Source of the DNA: CAADGL01 sp964643885
GTDB taxonomy: Bacteria > Planctomycetota > Phycisphaerae > UBA1845 > Fen-1342
DNA length: 34,627 nucleotides
Direction of reading: 5' to 3'
Assembly (NCBI GenBank): GCA_964643885.1
Contig: CAZXUI010000047.1
Location: forward strand, 1-34,627
Part shown: positions 16,873 through 25,380 of the stretch, piece by piece
Layout of the letters: every line of letters begins with the position of its first letter
How positions within the stretch are numbered: the stretch's first letter is position 1
Program-made: the position numbers and the translations under genes
The notes under the pieces: model-generated
Databases searched by the model: none
Told to the model about the DNA's origin: nothing
What the model saw: only the letters and a program-made list of their open reading frames with translations

Positions 16873-16989
16873 TCGTATGGCCCCGGCCGCCGCGGGAACG
16901 GGCCCCGGCGGTCGGGGTCCGCCTACACATTTCGACGGTGGCATGCTATGGTACGCGCGGGGGAGGATTGGAATCCAGCGAGGTACGGA

Positions 16990-17631
16990 TTGACGCACAG
17001 CCTGCGTTTGGCGACGTTCGTGAGCCTGCTCGCGGCCGGAATCGCGCTGAGCAGCGGCTGCAAGCTGCTGGGCGCCCCGTTCCTGCTCTGGGGGCCGGAG
17101 CCGACCAAGCTCGTGCCGGCGGAGTACCCCTACCTGGAGAATAAGCGTGTGGCGATCGTGGTCTGGGCCGACTCGGACACGCTCTTCGAGTTTCCGCACG
17201 TGCGCTTCGAGCTGGGCGCGTTTGTCGAGGAAGCGCTCTCGGGCAAGGTCAAGGGGGTCGTGCTGGTGCCGAGCCGGCGGGTGGCGGACTTGCAGAGCGC
17301 CAACCCGGACTGGGACCGCGAGCCGCCGGGCCGGCTGGGCAAGGAGCTGGGCGCCGACCGGGTGATCATGGTCGAGCTGACGCAGTACACGCTGCGCGAG
17401 CCGGAGAGCCCGCAGCTCCTGCGGGCCTACGTGGCCGCGAACGTGAAGGTGTATGACACGGCCAATCCCGACGCGGGGCCGACCTACAACACGACGGTGA
17501 GAATCGTCCACCCGCCCGAAGGTCCTGGCGCCTGGGGCTCCGGCGAGAATACGATCCGCCGCGAGGCGATGCAGGCCTTTGCAGACGAGGCGGCCGGCCG
17601 GTTCTACGACCGAAAGGTGAAGGTGCGCTGA
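16990..17631 (+). CDS. Predicted lipoprotein, first of a tandem pair
   Basis: Protein of 213 residues with signal LRLATFVSLLAAGIAL and lipobox LSSGC. The mature part (KRVAIVVWADSDTLFEFPHV, LVPSRRVADLQ, LGKELGADRVIMVELTQY, VAANVKVYD) has the order 'RVAIV... / SRRV... / LGxELGADRVI... / VxVYD' seen in lipoproteins of the CsgG/TolB-N/LpoB-like fold. I do not claim membership. TTG 16990 is chosen because GAGGT lies 5 nt upstream; an ATG at 16948 would add 14 residues before the signal peptide. It is followed after 1 bp by a related gene. Confidence 0.75.
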   Translation: MTHSLRLATFVSLLAAGIALSSGCKLLGAPFLLWGPEPTKLVPAEYPYLENKRVAIVVWADSDTLFEFPHVRFELGAFVEEALSGKVKGVVLVPSRRVADLQSANPDWDREPPGRLGKELGADRVIMVELTQYTLREPESPQLLRAYVAANVKVYDTANPDAGPTYNTTVRIVHPPEGPGAWGSGENTIRREAMQAFADEAAGRFYDRKVKVR

Positions 17632-17632
17632 G

Positions 17633-18286
17633 ATGGCCTTCCGCCGGGTCTGCACCGCGGGGGCCGTCGCGCTGATGCTTGCAGCGCCCGGCTGCAACAT
17701 CATCAAGCCGCTGGGGTATTACCTCGCTCCGCCGCAGATTCAGAAAGCCGAGTACAAGTTTGCGGGCGACAGCCGGATCGCCGTGCTGGTGGAGACGGCC
17801 CGCAGCGAGCAGGAGCGGCCGGTCTTCAATCGAGCGCTGGTCTCGAAGATCGCGGACATCTTTCGCCAGAAGAAGAGCCAGGCCGGTTTCGTGCCGTATG
17901 ACAGCCTGCTGGCCCTTCAGCAGCAGTCCAGCGACTGGCGCTCGTGGAGCGTGCAGCGGATCGGCCGTGAGCTCGGCGCCAGCGAGGTGATCTACATCCG
18001 CATCGACCACCTGCAACTGACCGAGCGGCCGGACGAGCCCGTGTACACGCCGCGAGTGACGTTGCGGACGCGCGTGATCGACGTGAATCAGCTTCCGCCT
18101 CATCATCGGCTGTGGCCGCCCGAGGAGGACGGGCGCGAGTTGACCTGCACGCGGCCGATGGGCGAAACGGGGGATGCGACGGACGCCGACCAGGTGCTGA
18201 CGAAGCTGGCGATCGACACGGCGCACCGGCTGGTGATTCCCTTCTTCGATACCGATCTCGAGGAACCGATACCCACGGAGCGGTAG
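17633..18286 (+). CDS. Predicted lipoprotein, second of a tandem pair
   Basis: Protein of 217 residues with signal RRVCTAGAVALMLAAPGC (lipobox LAAPGC). Its plan matches the previous protein: SRIAVLVETAR, a central VPYDSLLALQQQSSDW aligning with VPSRRVADLQSANPDW, then IGRELGASEVIYIRIDHLQL aligning with LGKELGADRVIMVELTQYTL, and VTLRTRVIDV aligning with VAANVKVYDT. The pair therefore looks like diverged paralogues. The ATG is 1 bp after the previous stop, so the two are almost certainly co-transcribed; the FecCD-type permease begins 2 bp after this gene's stop. Confidence 0.8.
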   Translation: MAFRRVCTAGAVALMLAAPGCNIIKPLGYYLAPPQIQKAEYKFAGDSRIAVLVETARSEQERPVFNRALVSKIADIFRQKKSQAGFVPYDSLLALQQQSSDWRSWSVQRIGRELGASEVIYIRIDHLQLTERPDEPVYTPRVTLRTRVIDVNQLPPHHRLWPPEEDGRELTCTRPMGETGDATDADQVLTKLAIDTAHRLVIPFFDTDLEEPIPTER

Positions 18287-18288
18287 CG

Positions 18289-19284
18289 GTGGAACCTCGC
18301 GGGTCGATCCTGTTGCGGCTGGTGGGGCTTGGGGCGTGCGTGCTGGCGCTTGTGGCGGCGAGCACGCTGCTGGGCTATCGCTGGATACCATTTGCAGAGA
18401 TCTTCGGCGAGCCGGCGAGCGCGGCGTACTGGCAGCTTCGCGTGCCGCGGGCGGCGCTGGCGGCGGCTGCGGGGGCGGGGCTGGCGCTGGGGGGCGTCGT
18501 GTTTCAGGCGCTGTTCCGGAATCCACTGGCCGAGCCGTATACGCTGGGCGTTGCGAGCGGAGCGGCCGTGATGGCGGCGCTGGGCTTTCTGATGGGCTGG
18601 AGCGGCACGATTCTGGGTGTTCCGCGGCTGGCGCTGCTGGCGTTCGTGGGAGCGGCGGCGGCGATCGGGCTGGTGTATGCGATGTCTCGAATCCGGGTCG
18701 GGGCCGACATGGCGCACCTGCTGCTGGCGGGAGTGTGCGTCTCTTATCTCGGCTCGGCGGGCGTCGTATTGATCACCTACCTGACGGAGCCGACGGTCAC
18801 GAACGAGGTGATCCACTGGATGATGGGGTCGCTGGCGGTGTACCGGCCGACGGCGGGGCTGGAAGTGCTGGCGGTGTTCGTGCCGGTGCTGGGATTCGTG
18901 GTGTATTCGCACCGGGCGCTGGACCTGCTGGCGATGGGCGAGCAGCTCGCGGCGTCGCGGGGCGTGGATGTGGGGCGGGTGGTGTGGCTGAGCTTCGGGC
19001 TGGTGGGGCTGCTGACGGCGTTCATCGTGGGGAACTGCGGGCCGATCGGGTTCGTCGGCCTGATGGTGCCGCATTTCGGGCGGGCACTGTTCGGGCTGCG
19101 GACGCTGCCGCTGGCGATCGGGTCGGCGCTGCTGGGGGCTGGTTTTCTGGCGGTGTGCGATGCGCTGGCGCGCGTGCCGGCACATGAGCTGCCGGTCGGG
19201 GTTCTGACGAACATGCTGGGGGCATCGTTCTTTTTCTATCTGCTGGCGACGCGGGACACGTCGTTCGCGGCGCAGCGGGCGTGA
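18289..19284 (+). CDS. FecCD/BtuC-family ABC transporter permease
   Basis: Membrane permease of 331 residues of the family that imports iron-siderophore complexes, haem or cobalamin. The signature LRVPRAALAAAAGAGLALGG followed by VFQALFRNPLAEPYTLGVAS is diagnostic. About nine or ten hydrophobic helices are evident; the 'GLMVPHFGRALFG' segment (PIGFVGLMVPHFGR) is the coupling region facing the ATPase. GTG 18289 is 2 bp after the preceding stop, preceded by CGGAG. No ATPase or substrate-binding protein is in the window, so it is an orphan permease unless its partners are encoded elsewhere or the two lipoproteins serve it. Confidence 0.93.
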   Translation: MEPRGSILLRLVGLGACVLALVAASTLLGYRWIPFAEIFGEPASAAYWQLRVPRAALAAAAGAGLALGGVVFQALFRNPLAEPYTLGVASGAAVMAALGFLMGWSGTILGVPRLALLAFVGAAAAIGLVYAMSRIRVGADMAHLLLAGVCVSYLGSAGVVLITYLTEPTVTNEVIHWMMGSLAVYRPTAGLEVLAVFVPVLGFVVYSHRALDLLAMGEQLAASRGVDVGRVVWLSFGLVGLLTAFIVGNCGPIGFVGLMVPHFGRALFGLRTLPLAIGSALLGAGFLAVCDALARVPAHELPVGVLTNMLGASFFFYLLATRDTSFAAQRA

Positions 19285-19311
19285 GGGATTCGAGCCGAGC
19301 GCGTGTGCGTG

Positions 19312-19331
19312 CACGGAGCCGCGACCGTAAC
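19312..19331 (+). repeat. GCGACCGT repeat, short copy
   Basis: CACGGAGCCGCGACCGTAAC, the core only, at the convergent end of the permease gene. Confidence 0.7.
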
Positions 19332-19336
19332 AGGCG

Positions 19337-19383
19337 ACGGGCGGGACGCCCGTAGCACCCAGGCATTACGGGCGGGACGCCCG
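19337..19383. repeat. Tandem CGGGCG-GGA-CGCCCG hairpins
   Basis: Two similar hairpins: ACGGGCG-GGA-CGCCCGT at 19337-19353 and CGGGCG-GGA-CGCCCG at 19369-19383, in the 122-bp gap between the convergent permease and GH65 genes. They may act as bidirectional terminators. Confidence 0.7.
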
Positions 19384-19406
19384 CGCTGACCGGCGCGCGA
19401 TTCGGA

Positions 19407-21450
19407 TCATGCGGGCCAGGACTGCCGGCCGCGCGGCGGAACGTCGCGCCGATCGCCGCGAACATTGACGCGCACCGCGGGGTCGCCGAGATTCTCGACC
19501 ACCATCTGCTCGCGCGTAATAACCAAGCGCAGCGGACACCCCTTCCACACCAGCGGCAAGCTGAGCGACTCCCACGCGGCCGGCAGAACCGGCTCGAGCA
19601 TCAATTCATCGCTTTGCAGCGCTGAACGCATGCCGAGAAAGCCGAACACGACTACCTGCCACAGCGCGGCGGCGTTGGCGATGTGAATCCCCTCGGCCGC
19701 CCCCCCCTGCTCGACATCCAGATCGATCCCCGCGGCCTGCTGCCAGAAACGCCACGCCTCCTCGTGCCGGCCGAGCCAGGTCGCGATGATCGCATGCACA
19801 CCCGGCGAGAGCGACGAGTCGTGCGTCGTCAGCGGCAGATAGTATTCCCACGCCCGCTCGATCTCGTCGCGCGAGAATTCGCCGCGAAACAGCATCATCA
19901 GCATCAATACGTCGGCCTGCTTGATGCACCGGCTGCGATAGAGCCGCTCCTGCGAGACGTTCGCCGCGAAGGGGCGGCCGCGGTCCCGCCAGAGCTCGTC
20001 GAACCGCGGCTCGGCCAGGCGCTCGAAATCCTCGCACTGCATCACCAGCCGGCCGCCGTCGCCGCGCGGGACCGGCAGCCGCTGCGAGACCTCGCGAAAG
20101 CGGGCGAGCTCCTCCGGCGCCGCGCCGGCCGAGGCACCGATCTGCGCCGCCGTGCCCAGCGCGAACGCGGCCATGCGGTTCGTGAAGGCGTTGTTGTGCG
20201 TGATCGGCGTGTACTCGTCCGGACCCATGACGCCGAGCAGACTGTAGTGATCCTCGCCCGGGCGCCGATCGACGCGCGCCAGCCAGTAGCGGCCGGTCTC
20301 CAGCGCAACCTGGGCGGCCGGGCCGGCCAGAAACGCCTCGTCGCCCGTGGCGGCGGCATAGTGGGCCAGCGCGTAGACGACGTCGGCGGTGACGTGGACC
20401 TCGTGGTCGGCGTACTGCCAGTTGGGGCAGTTCTCATCGCCGGCCGCGTCGGATTCCCACGCGTAACGTGCGCCGGGATAGCCGTATCGGCGGGCATTGC
20501 GGCGGGCGCCGTCGAGCGACTGGATGCGGAAATCGACCAGCGAGCGGGCCCGCGGCGGATCGGTGTAGAGGAAGAACGGGAGCAGGAAGATTTCCGTGTC
20601 CCAGAAGAAGCGGCCCCAGTAGGCGTCGCCGGCGTAGCCCTTGGCGTCGATGGCGACGCGGCCGTCCGGCACGTGACAGCGCAGCAGGTGGAAGAGCGCC
20701 GTCCGCAGGGCGAGCTGCGACGCGGCGTCGCCGTCGATCTGAATGTCGCAGGTGTCCCAGCGCCGCTGCCAGCCGGCGGCGTGCTCCGCATGAAGCTGCT
20801 GCCACGTCAGGGCCCGCGCCGCCGCGAGCGCGTCGCGCGGGGCCGTCGGTTCCACATCGCGGTTCGTGCTGATCGCCGTGCGTTTTTCGAGCACGATCGT
20901 CGCCGGCGCGGGGATCGAGAGTGCCANNNNNNNNNNNNNNNNNNNNNNNNNNNNNNNNNNNNNNNNNNNNNNNNNNNNNNNNNNNNNNNNNNNNNNNNNN
21001 NNNNNNNNNNNNNNNNNNNNNNNNNNCCGCCGCGACCTTCCGGCCGCTGCGCCAGCGCGACTGCTGCAACAGCGTGGCGTCGCGCAGGTTCAGCTCGCGG
21101 CGAAAGTGCTCGGCCGCGGCCGACTCCACGTCGAGCCGAGTGCCGTCGAGCGACAGCTCGACGCCCAGCGGCCAGGGCAGGTTGATCATCTCGTTGCCGA
21201 GCAGCGGATGCCGGCCGAAGAGGCCGGGAACATACGTCCCCCACTTGCTTTTGACCGGGCGAAACTCCTCGGCGGTCACATTCGCCGGAAGGCGCATGTA
21301 TTCGGCGTTCTGCGGCGCGTCCGCCAGCGGCTGCTCGAGCGAGCCGCGGATGTGCAGATAGCCGCTGCCGAGGGTGAAGAGCCCCTCGTAGGCCCGCGCC
21401 GTCCGCGGATCGAAGCGCTCCTGAACGATCGTCCAGCCGCCGCTCAACAC
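19407..21450 (-). CDS. Glycoside hydrolase family 65 phosphorylase/hydrolase, interrupted by an assembly gap
   Basis: GH65 enzymes phosphorolyse or hydrolyse alpha-glucosides such as maltose, trehalose or kojibiose. The N-terminal part (21450 down to 21027) has YEGLFTLGSGYLHIRGSLEQ and MINLPWPLGVELSLDG, typical of the family's beta-sandwich domain. The C-terminal part (20926 to 19407) contains the (alpha/alpha)6 barrel: GYAGDAYWGRFFWDTEIFLL and the catalytic acid Glu in GPDEYTPITHNN (codon 20214-20216). The two parts are in different frames across 100 N, as expected for a placeholder of unknown length. About 141 plus 507 residues are visible against a usual 750-800, so 100-150 residues seem missing. 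Start is GTG 21450, 10 bp after the M24 gene's stop. Confidence 0.88.
20927..21026. other. Assembly gap of 100 N
   Basis: Exactly 100 undetermined bases inside the GH65 gene. The flanking reading frames are not in register across it, so the real gap is not 100 bp; from typical GH65 length it is perhaps 300-450 bp. Confidence 0.95.
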
Positions 21451-21460
21451 CGCTCCCCTG

Positions 21461-22477
21461 TCACGTGCCCTTGCGGACGAGGATGTCCGGCCGTGTGCCG
21501 CACATCGGCCAATCGCCGGTCTGGGTGACGATCTCACCGGTCGAGAGGATCGTGTCCTCCGACTTCGTTCCGGTGATCGAGGGATTCCAGCCTACGAGCT
21601 GGTTCTCGAGCACGCAGCGCGTCTCGCCCGGCGTGGCCTTGAAATCGCGTGCCTCGTAGCCCATCGGGCCGCCCTGGTGGTGCTTTCTCCACTCCTCGCC
21701 GAAGCCCGTCTGCTCATAGGCACGAACGCCGGCCGCCAGGACATCGCACCAGCGCGCCCCCGGCCGCGTGGCGCTGTGGAGCGCCTGGTCGACCGTGCAG
21801 ACCGCGTCGTGGCGGCGGCGCAGATCGCTGGAGAGCGGGCCGAAGTGCACCAGCCGCGTCACGGAGACGATCAACCCGTGCCGCTGGGCACAGATCGCGG
21901 CCATGACGACGCGCTCGATCGGCCTGGCCGTGGGAATGGGGTGGCGGTACTTGCTGATGCGGTCATCCGCGGCCACGAGGATCACGTGGCCGAAGATGCC
22001 CCGGTCGCGCAGCCACCCGGCCAGTGCCCCGCCGAGGTGGCGCTCGGTCATGCCCGGTTTGACGTCGTTCTTGAACAGCCGCTCCATCACCTCGGCCGCG
22101 TCGCGGCCGAGCGCGCGCACGCGCTCGATCTCGCGCGCCGTGAGCGAGAAGCGCAGCTCGGCGATCGCGTCGTCGGGCCAGTCGCTGATCCAGTTTCCGG
22201 CCGGAATCCTCTCCGGCTCCCACCACGGGCGGTCGACGATCTCCCAGTCGCCGCCGAATTCCTCGTCGCGCAGCCGGGCACTCTCGATGTTGTCGGTGAA
22301 GACAGTTTTCTTTCGCGGCGTCCAGAGCACGCAGGCGATCCCCAGCGACGTCGACGTGTCGCAGTGCGTATCGGCGCCGTCGGTGATCCAGGCGATATTC
22401 GAACGCCGCCGAAGCAGCACGCCGTCGCAGCCGCTTTCGCGGCAGAAGGCCGCCAGGCGCTGGTCCTTCTCGCTCAT
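21461..22477 (-). CDS. M24-fold (Xaa-Pro aminopeptidase/creatinase-like) protein
   Basis: Protein of 338 residues with the two-domain pattern of proline peptidases: an N-terminal creatinase-like domain (LAAFCRESGCDGVLLRRRSN, IAWITDGADT) and a C-terminal pita-bread domain starting near residue 130 (LSLTAREIERVRALGRDAAEV). Candidates for metal or substrate residues are the His pair in HHQGGPMGYEARDF and Glu in TKSEDTILS. The region that normally supplies the two metal-binding Asp residues reads ICAQRHGLIVSVTRLVHFGP and shows none, so the enzyme may be inactive or use another chemistry. ATG 22477 has AGGAGAG upstream. The gene lies 40 bp after the kinase gene and 10 bp before GH65. Confidence 0.8.
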   Translation of the reverse strand: MSEKDQRLAAFCRESGCDGVLLRRRSNIAWITDGADTHCDTSTSLGIACVLWTPRKKTVFTDNIESARLRDEEFGGDWEIVDRPWWEPERIPAGNWISDWPDDAIAELRFSLTAREIERVRALGRDAAEVMERLFKNDVKPGMTERHLGGALAGWLRDRGIFGHVILVAADDRISKYRHPIPTARPIERVVMAAICAQRHGLIVSVTRLVHFGPLSSDLRRRHDAVCTVDQALHSATRPGARWCDVLAAGVRAYEQTGFGEEWRKHHQGGPMGYEARDFKATPGETRCVLENQLVGWNPSITGTKSEDTILSTGEIVTQTGDWPMCGTRPDILVRKGT

Positions 22478-22517
22478 CACTGTCTCTCCTCTCTCGCGCC
22501 GCGCCGGCCGCCTCGAT

Positions 22518-23411
22518 TCAACGGCGACCCAGGAAGCGCTCCACCTCCGCCCGCGTCGGCACGTTCTGGGCCCCGGGACGCGTGCACTTGAGCGCCGCGG
22601 CCGCCAGCGCCAGGCCGATCGGGTCGGGGTGGCCGGTGGCGATCGCCGCCGCGAACGCGCCGACGAACGCATCGCCGGCGCCGACGGTGTCGACCGCCCT
22701 GACGCGCGGCGCGGGATAGCGCCGGGCCGGCGAATCGCCGTCGCCGCCATCGTACACCCCCCTCTCGCCCAGCGTCACGAGCACGCGGCCGGCGCCCATG
22801 CGGCGCAGCTCGGCCGCGGCCCGCTCGACGTTCGCTTGACCGGTGAGCAGGGCCGCCTCGTGCTCGTTGGGGATGATGTAGTGCACGCCCTCCAGCGGGC
22901 GGCGCGCTTTCCGGGCCGCCCTGCTGCCGTCGATTCCGAGCGCCGCGCGGCTGGCCGGGGCCGGGTTGAGGATGAGGCAGCGGGCCCGCGGCCGGGCGTA
23001 GGGCGTCTCGAGCTGCATCACGACGATGTCGAAGGGTCGCCGCGGCACACGCACGGTCGAGTTCGCATTCGGCGCCACGGCGATCAGGTTCCGCCCGCGG
23101 CGGTCGACGACGATGAGGGCCACGCCCGTGTGGCCGGGGAGGCTCTTGAGGCCCGTCGTGCCGACCCCCTGCCGCACGAGGTTCTCGCGGGCGATGCGGC
23201 CATAGTCGTCGCGGCCGACGCAGCCTACGAACTGCACTCTGGCTCCCAGCCGGGCGGCGGCGACGGCCTGGTTGGCCCCCTTCCCGCCGCAGACGACGCG
23301 ATAATCGTGGCCGAGGACGGTCTCGCCCTCGCGCGGGAGCTTTTCGGCGACGACGACCAGGTCGATATTGACGCTTCCGATGACGGCGATGGTGCGGGCC
23401 GGCGGTTTCAT
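22518..23411 (-). CDS. rbsK: PfkB-family sugar kinase, ribokinase-like
   Basis: Phosphorylates a sugar (ribose in RbsK) using ATP. The 297 residues contain the N-terminal IAVIGSVNIDLVVVAEKLPR, GGKGANQAVAAARLGA, the ribokinase-like MQLE and NPAPA segments, YIIPNEHEAALLTG, and the C-terminal catalytic motif DTVGAGDAFVGAFAAAI with the base Asp and anion hole. Two stretches are shorter than in E. coli RbsK: after NAN (STVRVPRRPF) and between QLETP and NPAPA. Frame is intact, so these are probably natural deletions. Start ATG 23411 gives MKPPARTIAVIGSV. First gene of a probable three-gene operon with M24 and GH65; true sugar specificity is uncertain. Confidence 0.85.
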   Translation of the reverse strand: MKPPARTIAVIGSVNIDLVVVAEKLPREGETVLGHDYRVVCGGKGANQAVAAARLGARVQFVGCVGRDDYGRIARENLVRQGVGTTGLKSLPGHTGVALIVVDRRGRNLIAVAPNANSTVRVPRRPFDIVVMQLETPYARPRARCLILNPAPASRAALGIDGSRAARKARRPLEGVHYIIPNEHEAALLTGQANVERAAAELRRMGAGRVLVTLGERGVYDGGDGDSPARRYPAPRVRAVDTVGAGDAFVGAFAAAIATGHPDPIGLALAAAALKCTRPGAQNVPTRAEVERFLGRR

Positions 23412-23465
23412 GGGCGTATCCTATCGCCCGGCCGGTATGACTTTTAGGGGACGCCCGGCGGCGGT

Positions 23466-23471
23466 TATACT
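23466..23471 (+). promoter_or_regulatory. Possible -10 box for the pseudopilin-like gene
   Basis: TATACT at 23466-23471, about 80 bp before the start codon. The hexamer 17 bp upstream (TTTAGG) is a weak -35. Confidence 0.3.
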
Positions 23472-23551
23472 TGAGCTCGAGCAGATCGCCCGGCCGCGGC
23501 GCGGCGCCTTTTTCTCTGCCGCGCGGGCCGGCCAGTCAAGGAGCCCTCATC

Positions 23552-24523
23552 GTGCCGTTCATCGCCCCTCGTCGCCGCCGTGCGGCGGCCTTCACGCTGA
23601 TCGAGTTGCTCGTCGTCGTCGCCATCATCGCGCTGCTGATCTCGATCCTGCTGCCGACGCTTGCGCAGGCCCGCGAGCAGGGCCGCAAGACCAAGTGCCT
23701 GGCGAACCTGAAGACGATCGGCAACCTGATGAACATGTACTTCACGGAGAACAAGGAGTGGTTCCCGTTCGAGAAGCAGAACTGGCCGGGGGGCGGGCGG
23801 ATTCCGCTGCACGCGTTCTATTACGGCGGGCATCCGGGCCGGCCGGGCTCTGCCAGCGGCGGCGATCCGGATTACTCGTTCACGTTCCGCATTTCGTACA
23901 TGCGCGACAGCTTCGCGGGGCGGCCGTTCAACAACTATATCTATGACAACCTGCCGACGCGGGTGGAGACCTGGGCGGACGTTCAGACGGTGGAGTTCGA
24001 GGAGCGGCGCAAGCCGTTCGACGTGCAGTTCGGGTGTCCGTCGGACATCGGCGCGATCGTGAACAACAACTCGGACGTGGACCGGGGGTCGACGCTGCGG
24101 ACGGTCGAGCTGAACGGCAGCAGCTACGACATGAACTATCACTTCACGTGGGGCTGGGCGGCGGGCGCGGGGATCGACTACGGGGCGTACTCGGAGCGCG
24201 GCTCGGACCCGAGCCGGTTCCGGTACCTGGAGACGGCCAACAAGTTCCTGGGTATCCAGCGGCAGTTTCACTCCGGGCGGTTCATCATCATCTTCGAGGA
24301 CCCCTTCGATTCGGCCCAGGTGCTGAATATTCCGCGCCGCGGCTGGCACAAGGAGGACAACAAGCACAGTGTGCTGTTCCTGGACGGCCACGCGGAGAAC
24401 AAGCTGCTCGACACCACGCAGGGGAACAACGGGCCGGGGTGGAAGACCTCGTCGGGCGCGTGGTACTACGACCCGGATGATCCGGACTATCCGTACCGCG
24501 ACATCAACATGACGAATCGCTAG
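23552..24523 (+). CDS. Prepilin-type N-terminal cleavage/methylation domain protein
   Basis: Protein of 323 residues with a class III (type IV pilin-like) signal: basic leader APRRRRAAA, then FTLIELLVVVAIIALLISIL, with the probable prepilin-peptidase cleavage before Phe. The stretch LLPTLAQAREQGRKTKCLAN followed by NLKTIGNLMNMYFTENKEWF is the usual planctomycete type II secretion-like pseudopilin start; the C-terminus carries HSVLFLDGHAENKLLD, also usual for this group. GTG 23552 has AAGGAG at 23539-23544; the open frame to 23471 is not needed. The mature domain between is not recognised. Followed 14 bp later by the YkgJ-type gene. Confidence 0.88.
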   Translation: MPFIAPRRRRAAAFTLIELLVVVAIIALLISILLPTLAQAREQGRKTKCLANLKTIGNLMNMYFTENKEWFPFEKQNWPGGGRIPLHAFYYGGHPGRPGSASGGDPDYSFTFRISYMRDSFAGRPFNNYIYDNLPTRVETWADVQTVEFEERRKPFDVQFGCPSDIGAIVNNNSDVDRGSTLRTVELNGSSYDMNYHFTWGWAAGAGIDYGAYSERGSDPSRFRYLETANKFLGIQRQFHSGRFIIIFEDPFDSAQVLNIPRRGWHKEDNKHSVLFLDGHAENKLLDTTQGNNGPGWKTSSGAWYYDPDDPDYPYRDINMTNR

Positions 24524-24537
24524 GGCACGCGGAGCTC

Positions 24538-25320
24538 ATGCGGCTGCCGATCTACGAGCCTGTTTCCTCGCCCGAGCCGGCCGCCGACCAGCCCGAGTAT
24601 CAGCAGATCGTGGCCGAGATCACGCGCGAGCTGGAGGCGCTGCTGCGCGTGCCGGGGCTGGAGCTGTTCGTGCAGACGCGGCGCATGCCGGCCGCGTTCT
24701 TCGCACACCTGAACGCGGCCCTGACGGCCTACGACCGGCTGATCGATTTCGCGACGCAGTTCGACGGCAGCGACAAGGCCATCCAGTGCAGCAAGGGCTG
24801 CTCGAACTGCTGCATCGACCTGGTGCGGGGCGTGTTCACCGCGGAGATCATCAACATCTATCACCATGTGCGGAGCTGGCCGGATGTGCGGCGGATCTTC
24901 GAGTATCACCGCGAGTCGGCCGAGCGGTTCATGGAGATTCTGGCCCGCAAGCTGCGGCCGGGCGAGCAGTCGTTTCCGGGGACGGACCCGCGCGTGGCCG
25001 AAGCGCACATCGAGTTCAACCGGCTGAACCGCCCGTGCGGGTTTCTGGATCAGCAGACCGGCTGCTGCCGGATTTATCCGGTGCGGCCGGTGGCGTGCCG
25101 GTACTTCTTCAGCCTCGACCCGCCGGAGACCTGCACACCGACGCATGCGAAGTATCTTGCGCGGCGGACGCGAACGGTGCACCTGCCCGAGGCGATTCAC
25201 GAACTGTTGATGCAGGTGGGTCACCGGCTCGGTTTTCGGCCGCTCAACTATCTGTCCGGAGCGTTCTGCGGTTTCGCGGCGGAAGTGATGCACTCGCGGC
25301 CGGTTGAGGTCGAGGATTAA
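24538..25320 (+). CDS. YkgJ-family cysteine-cluster protein
   Basis: Protein of 260 residues with the cysteine pattern of the YkgJ (CxxCxxxxC zinc or iron cluster) family: C84, C88, C91 and C92 in CSKGCSNCC, then RPCGFL, a TGCCRIYPVRPVACRYFF segment and a later ETC and AFCGF. The spacing of CxxxCxxCC with the downstream IYPxRPxxCR is the family signature. The biochemical role is unknown; iron-sulfur or zinc binding is predicted. The start is ATG 24538, with GGAG 5-6 nt upstream, and an apparent operon with the pseudopilin-like gene. Confidence 0.85.
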   Translation: MRLPIYEPVSSPEPAADQPEYQQIVAEITRELEALLRVPGLELFVQTRRMPAAFFAHLNAALTAYDRLIDFATQFDGSDKAIQCSKGCSNCCIDLVRGVFTAEIINIYHHVRSWPDVRRIFEYHRESAERFMEILARKLRPGEQSFPGTDPRVAEAHIEFNRLNRPCGFLDQQTGCCRIYPVRPVACRYFFSLDPPETCTPTHAKYLARRTRTVHLPEAIHELLMQVGHRLGFRPLNYLSGAFCGFAAEVMHSRPVEVED

Positions 25321-25380
25321 GCGGGTTGGTGCGAGATGGAAGGCTCGCACCCGCGGGGACACCTGAGTGCGGAATCGGCG

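Noticed and set aside
19683..21185. 500-residue plus-strand frame opposite the GH65 gene
   Set aside because: Antisense shadow of a clear GH65 coding region, crosses the N gap, and its sequence is Arg/Val/Asp-rich without motifs.
22981..23070. Possible compensated frameshift in the ribokinase-like gene
   Set aside because: The short stretches after NAN and before NPAPA look like deletions rather than frameshifts; the sequence between them (FDIVVMQLE) is in frame and family-like.
23491..23512. GC-rich hairpin plus TTTTT before the pseudopilin-like gene, possible attenuator
   Set aside because: The GGCGCGGCGCC stretch cannot form a stem with a usable loop; the T run alone is not enough.
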